Assembly: GCA_029261925.1 (NCBI GenBank)
Contig: JAJDAJ010000091.1
Span: forward strand, 117,866 to 181,865
Length of the DNA: 64,000 nucleotides
DNA from: Deltaproteobacteria bacterium
GTDB lineage: Bacteria; Myxococcota_A; UBA9160; SZUA-336
Direction: 5' to 3'
Position numbers and translations under genes: made by a program. Below, in pieces: positions 49,105-57,572 of this stretch (positions are counted from its first letter, which is position 1; every line of letters starts with the position of its first letter). The notes beneath the pieces are model-generated. The model was not told the DNA's origin and searched no databases. It worked only from the letters and a program-made list of their open reading frames with translations.

Positions 49105-50013
49105 TCAGACGGCGTCGCCCATGCCGCCGGCGACCGACGGGCGCTCGTCGATCATGTAGTCGGGGTTGCTGCGCGCGAGCATCGACTCCGCGCGCGCGCG
49201 GATGGTGGCGTCGGCGTGCTCGCTGGGCGGCAGGATCCAGAAGGCGCCCTGGCGGATGCCGTCGACGACCCGACCCGCGATCTCCTCGAGCGGTGTCTCC
49301 TGGAAGGACACGCCGGCGCCGTCCATGTAGCTGCGCAGGTCCTCGAAGGTGTGGGTCTGGCGCGGACGGGACTGCGGCAGGTCGGACGGCCGGTTTCGCT
49401 CGGCGTTCCACAGGCCCGTGTTCAGGGCATTGGGCCCCGGAAACAGCACCGACACGCCCACGCGGTCGGTCACGTCGGCCAGCTGACCGTACAGGCACTC
49501 GCTGATCTGGGTGACCGCTGCCTTGGTCGAGGCGTAGATCGGCAGCGCCCGCATCGGCGCGAGGCCGCCGTTCCCCGAGGTGGTGTTGACCACCCAGCCC
49601 TCGTCGTCCTGCTCCAGCAGCAGCGGCACGAACGAGCGGATCCCGTGGACGACCCCGAGGACGTTCACGCTCCAGAGCCAGGTCCAGTCCGTCAGGTCGA
49701 ACTCCCACATGTAGCCGCCGCCCGGCGCGCGGGCGACGCCGGCGTTGTTGCAGAGCAGATGTACCGCCCCGAACTCGCGCAGCGCAGCGTCGCGCAGGGC
49801 ATCGACCGACTCCGCGTCGCGCACATCGCAGGGCACCCCGATCGCCGCGTGGCCCGCGGCCGCGAGCTCGCTGGCCGCCTGCTCGAGCGGCTGCTTCTCG
49901 ACGTCCGAGAGCACCACGCGCATGCCCTCGGCGGCGAAGCGCGCCGCCATGGCGCGACCCACGCCGCTGGCGGCGCCGGTCACGACCGCGACGCGTCCCT
50001 CGAGCTTCTTCAT
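49105..50013 (-). CDS. Short-chain dehydrogenase/reductase (SDR)
   Basis: This is a 302-residue SDR with VVTGAASGVGRAMA, LLCNNAGVARAP, the catalytic Ser in NTTSGNGG and YASTKAAVTQIS (Tyr/Lys). It has an extended C-terminus (MLARSNPDYMIDERPSV) found in a subgroup of longer SDRs. It is NAD(P)-dependent; the substrate is unknown. The ATG at 50013 is directly followed by MKKLEGRVAVVTG, the typical opening. It sits in the catabolic run between the acetoacetate-decarboxylase-like and amidohydrolase genes. Confidence 0.93.
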   Translation of the reverse strand: MKKLEGRVAVVTGAASGVGRAMAARFAAEGMRVVLSDVEKQPLEQAASELAAAGHAAIGVPCDVRDAESVDALRDAALREFGAVHLLCNNAGVARAPGGGYMWEFDLTDWTWLWSVNVLGVVHGIRSFVPLLLEQDDEGWVVNTTSGNGGLAPMRALPIYASTKAAVTQISECLYGQLADVTDRVGVSVLFPGPNALNTGLWNAERNRPSDLPQSRPRQTHTFEDLRSYMDGAGVSFQETPLEEIAGRVVDGIRQGAFWILPPSEHADATIRARAESMLARSNPDYMIDERPSVAGGMGDAV

Positions 50014-50026
50014 GCCGGGAGCCCGC

Positions 50027-50797
50027 TCAGCGCTTCCAGGAGAAGCCGTCGTAGCGCTGGTGCGCGAACGGCGCGATCCACTCACCGGGCACGCGATCGA
50101 CGATCTCGCCCACCTGGTCCGAGTGGTACTCCAGGAAGTTGAAGCTGAGGATCCTGCGGATCGGGAAGTCCGCCACCGGGTCGAAGGGCGAGTCCCGCAG
50201 GATGATCTCGCCCTCCATGCGCTCGAAGCTGCGGATCTCGTAGGTGCGCCGGCAGTACACGAGCGCCGGATCGCTGTCGAAGCCCTTGCCGTCCGGGTTG
50301 ATCATGTACTTGAAGTAGAAGTCGAGCGTCTCGCGCGGCGGCGGTGTCGGGAGCGTCTCGAGGACCTTGCCCACGAGCTCCAGGTAGGTCACGCCCTGGC
50401 GGGTGACGGTACCGCGCGCGTAGCTGCCGCTGCGCGTGACGTCGATCGCGGCCAGCTTCTTGGGCTCGCCCCAGGTCTCGCGGCCTCCGACGACGGCCTG
50501 CTCGGTCGTCATGGGCAGCGCCAGCGAGTACTCGCCCTCGACGTCGCCGTGGCGCGCGCGCACCGTGAAGTTGGCGGCGCCGAACTTCGCGCCGCTGTCC
50601 ATCTCCACGCTGCAGATGTTGGTGTGCACGCGCGGCTCGCCCGAGGGCTCGAGCGGCCGGGGCAGCACCTGCGCGACGACCTCGGGGTCGGTCTCGAAGT
50701 CCGCCCAGATCGCCTTCGCCCACGACTTGACCGGCGAACGCTGCTGGGGCGCCGACGCGTCGTCGACCTGCGCTCCGTATCTCACCTGCTTGCTCAT
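50027..50797 (-). CDS. Acetoacetate decarboxylase family protein
   Basis: This is a 256-residue protein of the acetoacetate decarboxylase fold. The segment GRETWGEPKKLAAIDV contains the lysine pair where true decarboxylases form a Schiff base. Many relatives instead act as aldolase-dehydratases or cyclic-ketone-processing enzymes, so decarboxylation of acetoacetate itself is not assured. The ATG overlaps the stop codon of the TetR gene (ATGA), so regulator and enzyme are translationally coupled. Confidence 0.88.
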   Translation of the reverse strand: MSKQVRYGAQVDDASAPQQRSPVKSWAKAIWADFETDPEVVAQVLPRPLEPSGEPRVHTNICSVEMDSGAKFGAANFTVRARHGDVEGEYSLALPMTTEQAVVGGRETWGEPKKLAAIDVTRSGSYARGTVTRQGVTYLELVGKVLETLPTPPPRETLDFYFKYMINPDGKGFDSDPALVYCRRTYEIRSFERMEGEIILRDSPFDPVADFPIRRILSFNFLEYHSDQVGEIVDRVPGEWIAPFAHQRYDGFSWKR

Positions 50798-51396
50798 CTG
50801 GCTTCCTCCCTTTCCGGCGCCACGGCGTCGCAGAGAAAGCGCGCCGCGTGCGTCAGGTGGCTCTCGATCGGGTAGTCGTCCTGGTTCGCCCAGTCGATGA
50901 TCAGGCGATAGAAGGTGCCAAGGATCGCGTCCGCCAGCGTCTCCACCGGGTACGCGGGGCTGACCTCGCGCGCGTGCACGCCGTCGCGCAGCAGGTCGAG
51001 CATCGCGCCGCGCGCGTGCTGCAGCTGGGCGGGGATGTCGTGCACCGCGACGAGCTGGCTCAGCAGCTCGCGGTGCATGGGTCCGCCGGCGGCGCCCGCC
51101 TCGGCGCTGCGGCGGAAGAACAGGTCGAGCCGCTCGCGCGTGGTCTCGCCCTCGGCGTGCACCTGGCGGATGCGCGCGGCCACGTCGAGCGCGGCGCGCA
51201 CCGCGAGCTCGTGGACCACGTCGCGCTTCGACGGGAAGTAGTTGAAGAAGGTCCGCAGGGCGATGTCGGCGCGCTCGCAGATCCACTCGATCTTGGTGGC
51301 GTCGACCCCGTCCTTCTCGAACAGGTCCTCGGCCGCGCCCAGGATGCGGTCGCGCACCTCGCGCCGGCGTCGCTCGCTGCGGGTCTCCGCTGTCAT
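50794..51396 (-). CDS. TetR-family transcriptional regulator
   Basis: This is a 200-residue TetR-type repressor. The N-terminal helix-turn-helix domain spans ILGAAEDLFEKDGVDATKIE and RADIALRTFFNYFPSKRDVV, followed by a helical ligand-binding domain. A perfect inverted repeat (51429-51446) lies 32 bp upstream of its ATG and is a likely autoregulatory operator. Because the gene sits within the catabolic run, the inducer is probably the compound handled by the locus (inference). The start at 51396 is preferred to 51426, which would overlap the operator. Confidence 0.92.
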   Translation of the reverse strand: MTAETRSERRRREVRDRILGAAEDLFEKDGVDATKIEWICERADIALRTFFNYFPSKRDVVHELAVRAALDVAARIRQVHAEGETTRERLDLFFRRSAEAGAAGGPMHRELLSQLVAVHDIPAQLQHARGAMLDLLRDGVHAREVSPAYPVETLADAILGTFYRLIIDWANQDDYPIESHLTHAARFLCDAVAPEREEAR

Positions 51397-51428
51397 GCCG
51401 GAGGCGAGGCTACCGCGGGGATGCACTC

Positions 51429-51446
51429 AGATGCAAGCATGCATCT
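51429..51446. promoter_or_regulatory. Candidate TetR operator
   Basis: AGATGCA, spacer AGCA, TGCATCT: a perfect 7-4-7 palindrome in the 62-bp gap before the TetR gene. TGCA recurs at 51422, 51432, 51440 and 51450, giving a cluster of half-sites. The AT content is well above its surroundings. Confidence 0.55.
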
Positions 51447-51458
51447 CCGTGCAAGCGG

Positions 51459-53120
51459 TCAGATCGGGCCCGCTGGCCGGGCTCCCGTGGCCTTGCCGGT
51501 CCGGACCGTCGGCACCCCGCCGACCACGGTGGCCCGGTAGCCGCTGGCCTCGCGCCGCAGCCGGCCGCCCCCGCCCGGGAGGTCGACGACCCGCTGGTCG
51601 TCGTGCCAGCGCAGCGCCTCGAGCTCCAGGACCGCCACATCGGCCGGCACGCCGACCTGGAGCCGCCCGCAGCCGCCCAGTCCGAAGTGATCGGCGACCT
51701 CCGAGGTCAGGCGGCGCACGGCCTGCTCGATCGACAGGTCGCCGCGCTCGCGCACGTGCCGCTCGAGCAGCAAGGTGGTGTCGCCGGCCCCGCAGAACGA
51801 CTCGCAGTGGGCACCCGCGTCGCTCGACCCGACCAGCACCGCCGGGTCGCGCAGCAGCTCGGCGCAGGCCTCCGTCTGCTCGGTGGCCCGCTTGAGGATC
51901 TCCACGTCGAGGTCGCAGGCGAGCAGCCAGTCCGCCAGCGCGTCCGACGGGTGTCCCCCGCGCTCCGCCAGCAGCTCGTCGAGCCCGATCGGCTCATCGC
52001 CCGTCGCCGCTCCGCACAGGCGCAGTCGCCCGAAGGCGTCGGGCGTGGTCTCGAAGAACGGCGTCGAGCGCCGGTCCCAGTGGTCGCGCGCCTTGCCGCG
52101 CCACCAGTCGTCGGCGAGCATGCGCCGCTTCTCGGCGGGATTCGCCTGCACCAGCCGGTGCCAGGCCGGCATGAAGGAGAAGGCGATGCTGCGCTCCAGG
52201 CAGATGTGCACGTCGGGGGGCCGCGGCGAGATCTGCGGCCACACGCCCGCGCCCTCGGCCTGGGTGCGCCGCGCCTGCTCGAGCACCTCGGCGGTGTGCC
52301 GCTCCGGCGCGCCGGGCCCGAAGCCGGTCCAGCTGGCGCGGACTCCCGCGAGCCCGAAGCAGCGGTGAATGCGCTCGATGCCCTCGGCGCGCCCGTCGTG
52401 CGTGTGGATCAGCGGCACGAACTCGACCACGCCGCGGCCGCTGCGGGCCAGGACCGCGGCCAGCGCACGCAGCTCGTCGTCGTCGGCGAGCCGGCTCGGG
52501 ACCGGGCGCCCCTGCGCGTCCACGTCGGCCAGCGAGGTCGAGAGCCCGATCGCGCCCGCGTCGAGACACTCCGCGAGCAGGGTGGCGAGCCGCTCGCGCT
52601 CCGCCGCGCTGGCGGTGCGATCCCAGGCGTCGCCCCCCAGCACCGCCAGGCGCAGGGCCGAGTGCCCGACCAGGCCCGCGGCGCGCACCGCGGTGCCGCG
52701 CGTCTGCTGGGCCTCGCGGTACCCCGCCCAGCTCTCCCAGGTCCACGGGATGCCGAGCTCGAAGGCCTCGGTGGGAATGTCCTCGATGTAGCTGAACGCG
52801 CCGATCAGGTCGGCGCGGTGGGTCTCGGGAAGCGGCGCGAGAGAGAGCGAGCAGTTGCCCGTGACGATCGCGGTCACGCCGTGCAGCGGCAGCGGGTCGC
52901 AGCCGGGATCCCAGAACAGCGACGGGTCGCAGTGGGTGTGCGGGTCGATGAAGCCCGGCGTCACCAGTGCGCCGCTCGCGTCGATGCGCGGCTCCTCGCC
53001 CGGATCGAGGTCCGGCGCGATCTCGACCACGCGGCCCGCGCGCACGCGCACATCGGCGCGCCGCGGCGGGGCGCCCGTCCCGTCGACGACGTCCCCCCCG
53101 CGGATCAGCAGGTCGGCCAT
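51459..53120 (-). CDS. Amidohydrolase-3/N-acyl-D-amino-acid deacylase-like protein
   Basis: This is a 553-residue member of the D-aminoacylase family: LLIRGGDVVDGTGAPPRRAD, PGFIDPHTHCDPSLFWDPGC (HxH plus a Cys), TAIVTGNCSLSLAPL, GLVGHSALRLAVLG and VLVGSSDAGAHCESFCGAGD (late Asp). Many such proteins in non-model bacteria hydrolyse N-acyl amino acids or unknown cyclic amides. It lies between GST and the TetR gene in the catabolic run, 16 bp after GST. It has no signal peptide. Confidence 0.9.
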   Translation of the reverse strand: MADLLIRGGDVVDGTGAPPRRADVRVRAGRVVEIAPDLDPGEEPRIDASGALVTPGFIDPHTHCDPSLFWDPGCDPLPLHGVTAIVTGNCSLSLAPLPETHRADLIGAFSYIEDIPTEAFELGIPWTWESWAGYREAQQTRGTAVRAAGLVGHSALRLAVLGGDAWDRTASAAERERLATLLAECLDAGAIGLSTSLADVDAQGRPVPSRLADDDELRALAAVLARSGRGVVEFVPLIHTHDGRAEGIERIHRCFGLAGVRASWTGFGPGAPERHTAEVLEQARRTQAEGAGVWPQISPRPPDVHICLERSIAFSFMPAWHRLVQANPAEKRRMLADDWWRGKARDHWDRRSTPFFETTPDAFGRLRLCGAATGDEPIGLDELLAERGGHPSDALADWLLACDLDVEILKRATEQTEACAELLRDPAVLVGSSDAGAHCESFCGAGDTTLLLERHVRERGDLSIEQAVRRLTSEVADHFGLGGCGRLQVGVPADVAVLELEALRWHDDQRVVDLPGGGGRLRREASGYRATVVGGVPTVRTGKATGARPAGPI

Positions 53121-53136
53121 GCGCGGGCCGGGCCGC

Positions 53137-53742
53137 CTACCCGGCCAGGAACTTCTGAGCCGCCGGCCGCGCCAGGCAGCCGTCGAGCCAGCGCACCAGG
53201 TTGGGGTGCGAGGAGATGTCGAGCCCCACCATCCGGGTCCACGAGAGCACCGAGGCCACGTTGAGATCGGCGACCGTGAACGCGTCGCCCGCCAGGAACT
53301 TCTGCCGCGCCAGCGCGCCGTCGAGCACCTCGAGCGCGACGTGCAGCTGATCCAGCGCGCCGTCGGCGGCGGCAGCGTCGCGCTCCGCCTCGGGCAGGAA
53401 GCTGGTGTTCATGCCGTACGTCAGCAGGTGGCCCTCGACCTCGCTCATGACCCAGAAGCTCCACTTCAGGGCGTCGGCCTTCTGCGCGAGCGACGCCGGG
53501 GATAGCGGTCCGGGGTGGCGCTCGGCGAGGTAGAGGTTGATCGCCATCGACTCCCAGACGACGACGTCGCCGTCGACGAGCGTGGGCACGTGGCCGTTGG
53601 GATTGATCGCCAGGAACTCCGGGGTGCGCGTCTCGCCGGCCTGGGTGTCCTTCGGGATGCCCTCGTACTCGAGCCCCAGCTCCTCGAGCATCCAGTAGGT
53701 GCGGAATCCGCGGTTGTGGGGGCTGCCGTAGAGCCGGATCAT
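53137..53742 (-). CDS. Glutathione S-transferase
   Basis: This is a 201-residue GST: a thioredoxin-like N-terminal domain (MIRLYGSPHNRGFRTYWMLE) with the glutathione-binding NPNGHVPTLVDGD and ESMAINLYLAER, then a helical C-terminal domain. It conjugates glutathione to electrophiles or acts as an isomerase. The location between the MFS gene (2 bp) and the D-aminoacylase-like gene (16 bp) suggests a step such as epoxide or ether processing, or protection from reactive intermediates (inference). Confidence 0.93.
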   Translation of the reverse strand: MIRLYGSPHNRGFRTYWMLEELGLEYEGIPKDTQAGETRTPEFLAINPNGHVPTLVDGDVVVWESMAINLYLAERHPGPLSPASLAQKADALKWSFWVMSEVEGHLLTYGMNTSFLPEAERDAAAADGALDQLHVALEVLDGALARQKFLAGDAFTVADLNVASVLSWTRMVGLDISSHPNLVRWLDGCLARPAAQKFLAG

Positions 53743-53744
53743 CG

Positions 53745-54977
53745 CTACCTCCGCTTGGCGTCCCCTTCGACGCCGGGTGCTCCTTGTACCACGCGCGGGC
53801 GGGGCCCGGCCGCCGACCAGCGCTCGGCGCCCGGGCGCAGCCAGAGCAGCAGCGGCGAGATCGTCGCCAGCAGCGCCGCCACCGGGAAGATTCCCGCGTA
53901 GCCGATCTGGCCGGCGAGCAGCCCGAGACCGGCGGTGCCCATGCCGACGCCCATGTTCAGGCTGCCGCTGAGCACCGCCACCACCTTGCCGCGCTCCTGA
54001 GGCCCGGCACCGGTCAGGTTCATGGCATGGAACGCCGGCATGAACAGGCCGTGCGCGAGGCCGAGCAGGATGCCGAAGACGACCATCGCCGGCGTCGAGA
54101 GCAGCAGCGCTCCCAGCAGCAGCGCCACGTAGGCCGTGCTGGTCAGGGCGGCGACGCGATGCCGGTCGGCGCGGTCGATCCACGCGCCCAGCACCAGCCG
54201 CACCGCCACGGTCGTCAGCGAGTAGGCGGCGAAGTAGCCGCCGATGCGCGTGATGCCGCGCTCCAGCGCGAAGGGCTGGATGAAGGTCGTCAGCGTCGAG
54301 AGCGCGAGCCCGATGCCGGCGGTGACCGCGATCGTGTGCCGCACGCTGGGGCGGCGCAGCACCTCGCCGAGCCCGATCTGCGGCCCCTCACCGCGGCCGC
54401 CGGCCGGCCGCCGGGCCACGCCGAGCGAGAGCGCGGCGCTGACCAGCGAGAGGCCAGCCGCAGCAGAGAAGACCGCCGACCAGCCGAGGCGCTCGCTGGC
54501 GATCTCGACCAGCGGCGGCACCGCCCCGCTGGTCAGGTGCACGCAGGCGCCGAAGAGGGCCAGCGCCTGGCTGAGGCGCTGTGGAGGCGCGTTGTCGGCG
54601 ATCAGCGTCGCGCTCGACACGTACACGAACGCCCAGCTCGCGCCCTGCAGCAGGCGCAGCGCGTACACCGCCGGCCCCATGACCTCGACGCGCGCGAAGC
54701 CGATCGCGGCCACGGTGAAGACCAGGCTGCCCAGCAGCAGGAAGGCGCGGCGCCCCAGGCGATCGACGCCCGCACCGACCAGCGGCACGATCAGCACGTT
54801 GGTCAGGCTGAAGGCCGCCTGCGCGTTGCCGATCTGATGCGGCGCCGCGTCGAACTCCGACGCGAGGAACTTCGGGAAGAGCACGAAGCAGCCCATGGCC
54901 GCGCTGTAGGAAACCTGCAGCGCGATCACCTGCAGGAAGGGGCGCGTGAGCAGCGGCGGGCGAGCGGGGTGGGTCAC
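53745..54977 (-). CDS. MFS transporter
   Basis: This is a 410-residue major facilitator permease with twelve hydrophobic segments, for example VIALQVSYSAAMGCFVLF, FLLLGSLVFTVAAIGFA and VALLLGALLLSTPAMVVFG, and the loop motif GVDRLGRRAFLLLG between helices 2 and 3. It is a likely inner-membrane importer for what the two TonB receptors bring into the periplasm (inference). GTG at 54977 gives a normal MFS length and lies 23 bp after the receptor gene; no strong ribosome site is present. Confidence 0.9.
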   Translation of the reverse strand: MTHPARPPLLTRPFLQVIALQVSYSAAMGCFVLFPKFLASEFDAAPHQIGNAQAAFSLTNVLIVPLVGAGVDRLGRRAFLLLGSLVFTVAAIGFARVEVMGPAVYALRLLQGASWAFVYVSSATLIADNAPPQRLSQALALFGACVHLTSGAVPPLVEIASERLGWSAVFSAAAGLSLVSAALSLGVARRPAGGRGEGPQIGLGEVLRRPSVRHTIAVTAGIGLALSTLTTFIQPFALERGITRIGGYFAAYSLTTVAVRLVLGAWIDRADRHRVAALTSTAYVALLLGALLLSTPAMVVFGILLGLAHGLFMPAFHAMNLTGAGPQERGKVVAVLSGSLNMGVGMGTAGLGLLAGQIGYAGIFPVAALLATISPLLLWLRPGAERWSAAGPRPRVVQGAPGVEGDAKRR

Positions 54978-55000
54978 GGGGCTCAAGCGGCGTGCCCCGG

Positions 55001-57550
55001 TCAGTAGCGGAAGCCCAGCTGCACGCCGTAGAAGCGCGGCTGTCCGTACCAGGCCAGGGCGGGAGAGCCGTTGAAGCGCGAGCCCACCAGGATGTTCTGC
55101 TTGGGGGCCTCGTTCTCGATGTTGGTCACGAAGACCTCCGCCTGCCAGCGCTCCTCCGGGCTGCGCCACATCAGCTTCACGTCGGTCAGGTGGTGCGCGG
55201 TCTGCAGATCGAGGTCCTTGTTGAACACGCGGTAGTAGGTGTCGTCCTGCCAGGTGTACTGTACCCGGGGCGTGAGGAATCCGTAGCGGCCCAGCGGGAT
55301 CTCGTACTCGGCCGCGAGGGTGACCTTCCACTCGGGGGAGCGCGGCAGATCATTGCCGCTGAAGTCGTCCAGCCCGTTCCTGTCGCCGAGTGTCCCGCAG
55401 GCTACGCCGACCGAGCCCACCGGCGCGGGCGGTCTGGCCCGGCAGCTGCTCAGGGCGAGCAGGGCGAGCGCCTCGGCGCTGCTCTCCGCGTCGGTCTCGG
55501 CGCGCCTGCGCGCGTCCAGGCGCGAGTTCTGGAAGTTCTCGATCCGGGTGAGGTCGGTCCCCTCGGGAAAGCCGTCGGGGCTGCCGACGTCGGCGGGGTC
55601 CAGGGAGAAGTAGTCGCGCGTCTCGGTCTTCAGGTGCGAGACGATCGCGGAGAGCTGCAGCCCCGCGATCGGGCTGGCCCGGGCCTCGACGTCGAAGCCG
55701 TACATGCGCGCGTCGGCATTCTCGGTGCGCAGCGTGAATCCGTCGAGGTCGAAGACCGTCAGCTGCATGTCCTGGTAGGCGTAGAAGAACCCCTCGATGT
55801 TGAGCTCGACCCGAGCGTCGAGGAAGCTGGACTTCGAGCCGAGCGCGTAGGCCCAGACCTGCTCGGGCAGGTACTCGCCCCGCCCGCCGGCGCGGAACCC
55901 GCCGGACTTGTAGCCGCGGTCGATCCCGGCATACAGCAGGTGGTTGCCGTCGAAGGGGCGCCAGTCGATCACCGAGCCCCAGCTCCGGCCCCGGAACGTC
56001 TGCGTACAGCCGGGGTTGGCCCGGCCCGGTCGCCGCTCGCTCCGGGTCCCCGGCACCGGCTGGGAGCCCAGGTCTCCGGTACAGCCGCTGAAGCCACCGC
56101 TCCGGCGCAGCAGCCAGGTCTGCTTCCTGTCCTGGATCAGGCGCCCGCCGAGCTCCAGCCGGATCGTCTCGCTCACGTGGTAGATGGTGTGGAGGGAGCC
56201 GCCGTAGGATTCGTTCTCCGCGGTCTGCTCGATCCCGCCCCCGGGGACGTCTTCTCCCGTCTCGCGCAGGAAGAAGCCGCCGAGCTGCCAGTCGAGCCGC
56301 TCCGCGAGGTTGCCGCTCCACTGGAGCTCGGCGCTGTGCTGGTCGACGTCGCGGCTGGTGCTCAGGGCGGAGCGCGCGATGTCGGTCGCGTCGAAGTCCC
56401 AGCGGTAGCCGAGCTCGCTGTGCTGGAAGCCGCCGATCAGCTTGATGCGCGTCTCCCCGAGCAGGGGCAGCGCCGGTGCATCCCAGTCGAGCGTCCCCGT
56501 CGTGCCCCAGAAGCGGTTGTCCTGCGCGGAGGCGAAGTTCGCCACGATCGCTCGCCGATCGGCGTCCTCGGTGGCGGGTCTCGCGGGAAACGTGATCAGG
56601 AAGGGCGTGGGGATGCCGTCGATGATCTCGATCCCGGAGACGGGAGATGGACGGAAGCAGGCAGCGGCTCGCGTCATCACCGTGAGCTCGGGCGCGCCCA
56701 CCTCCCGCCGCTGATCGCCGCAGCCGGGGTCGTACGGACTTCGCGGGACGATGTCCGCCTGGGGGCCGTTCCCCGTCTGCTTGAAGTAGCTGTAGGTGAG
56801 TACGACGTCGAGCGCATCGGTCGGACGCAGGCGCAGGTGGGCGCGCAGGCCGAAGTCGTCGGCATCGAACGGATCGCGGCTGCTGCTCTGCAGCACGTTG
56901 TCGAGGTAGCCGTCACGGTCCTCGTGAAAGAAGGCGAGGCGGGTCGCGGCGCGCTCCCCGAGCGGAACGTTGATGGCTCCGCGCGCGCGCACGCGGTCGT
57001 GGTTTCCGAGGAGCACGTCGGCGTCGAGCTCGTACGCGTCGTGCGGCTTCCGGGTCACGAGGTTGATCGTGCCCGAGGTCGAGTTCTTCCCGCCCATCAG
57101 GCCCTGCGGTCCGCGCTTGACGTCGAGCGTCTCGAGGTCGAAGAATGCCAGCCGGGCCGCGGCCGGCTGGCCGTAGTTCACCCCGTCGACGTGGAAGGCC
57201 ACGCCGGGCTCGCCGGTGAGCGTCGTGTTCTCGGTGCTGATGCCGCGCAGCGTGATGATCGCGTGCTGGCTCGACTGGCCCACGTGGAGTCCCGGCACCC
57301 TGTAGGCCAGGCTGTCGACGCTGTAGATGCTCGCGCGGTCGAGGTCCCCGGCGCTGAAGGCCGTGATCGCCCGGGCCTCGTCCTGCACATCGATCCCGTC
57401 GAGGCGCTCGCGGACGATCTCGAGCGCCTCGACCTCCTCGGGAGCCTCGACCTGGGCGCCGGCGCCCGCGGGGAGCCCGATCAGCGCGGCGGCGAGCAGT
57501 CCGCCGAGCCGCCCCGTCACAGCGCGTGCTGGCAAGGCGCGGCGCGCCAT
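55001..57550 (-). CDS. TonB-dependent receptor, second of a tandem pair
   Basis: This is an 849-residue outer-membrane receptor. The signal peptide is GGLLAAALIGLPAGAGAQ. The plug domain has ITAFSAGDLDRASIY, YRVPGLHVGQSSQHA and TLDVKRGPQGLMGGKNSTSG. The barrel ends in FYGVQLGFRY with an aromatic C-terminus. It is of the type common in sphingomonads and caulobacters for aromatic, terpenoid or sugar substrates. It is very similar to the receptor encoded just upstream (22 bp), with differences concentrated in predicted surface loops. It precedes the MFS transporter, suggesting coupled uptake. Confidence 0.95.
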   Translation of the reverse strand: MARRALPARAVTGRLGGLLAAALIGLPAGAGAQVEAPEEVEALEIVRERLDGIDVQDEARAITAFSAGDLDRASIYSVDSLAYRVPGLHVGQSSQHAIITLRGISTENTTLTGEPGVAFHVDGVNYGQPAAARLAFFDLETLDVKRGPQGLMGGKNSTSGTINLVTRKPHDAYELDADVLLGNHDRVRARGAINVPLGERAATRLAFFHEDRDGYLDNVLQSSSRDPFDADDFGLRAHLRLRPTDALDVVLTYSYFKQTGNGPQADIVPRSPYDPGCGDQRREVGAPELTVMTRAAACFRPSPVSGIEIIDGIPTPFLITFPARPATEDADRRAIVANFASAQDNRFWGTTGTLDWDAPALPLLGETRIKLIGGFQHSELGYRWDFDATDIARSALSTSRDVDQHSAELQWSGNLAERLDWQLGGFFLRETGEDVPGGGIEQTAENESYGGSLHTIYHVSETIRLELGGRLIQDRKQTWLLRRSGGFSGCTGDLGSQPVPGTRSERRPGRANPGCTQTFRGRSWGSVIDWRPFDGNHLLYAGIDRGYKSGGFRAGGRGEYLPEQVWAYALGSKSSFLDARVELNIEGFFYAYQDMQLTVFDLDGFTLRTENADARMYGFDVEARASPIAGLQLSAIVSHLKTETRDYFSLDPADVGSPDGFPEGTDLTRIENFQNSRLDARRRAETDAESSAEALALLALSSCRARPPAPVGSVGVACGTLGDRNGLDDFSGNDLPRSPEWKVTLAAEYEIPLGRYGFLTPRVQYTWQDDTYYRVFNKDLDLQTAHHLTDVKLMWRSPEERWQAEVFVTNIENEAPKQNILVGSRFNGSPALAWYGQPRFYGVQLGFRY

Positions 57551-57572
57551 GAAGCGGATCCGCCGCCCGGGC

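Noticed and set aside
53137..53742. GST as a stress gene unrelated to its neighbours
   Set aside because: It is separated by 2 bp and 16 bp from co-directional genes of the catabolic run, which makes membership in that run more likely.
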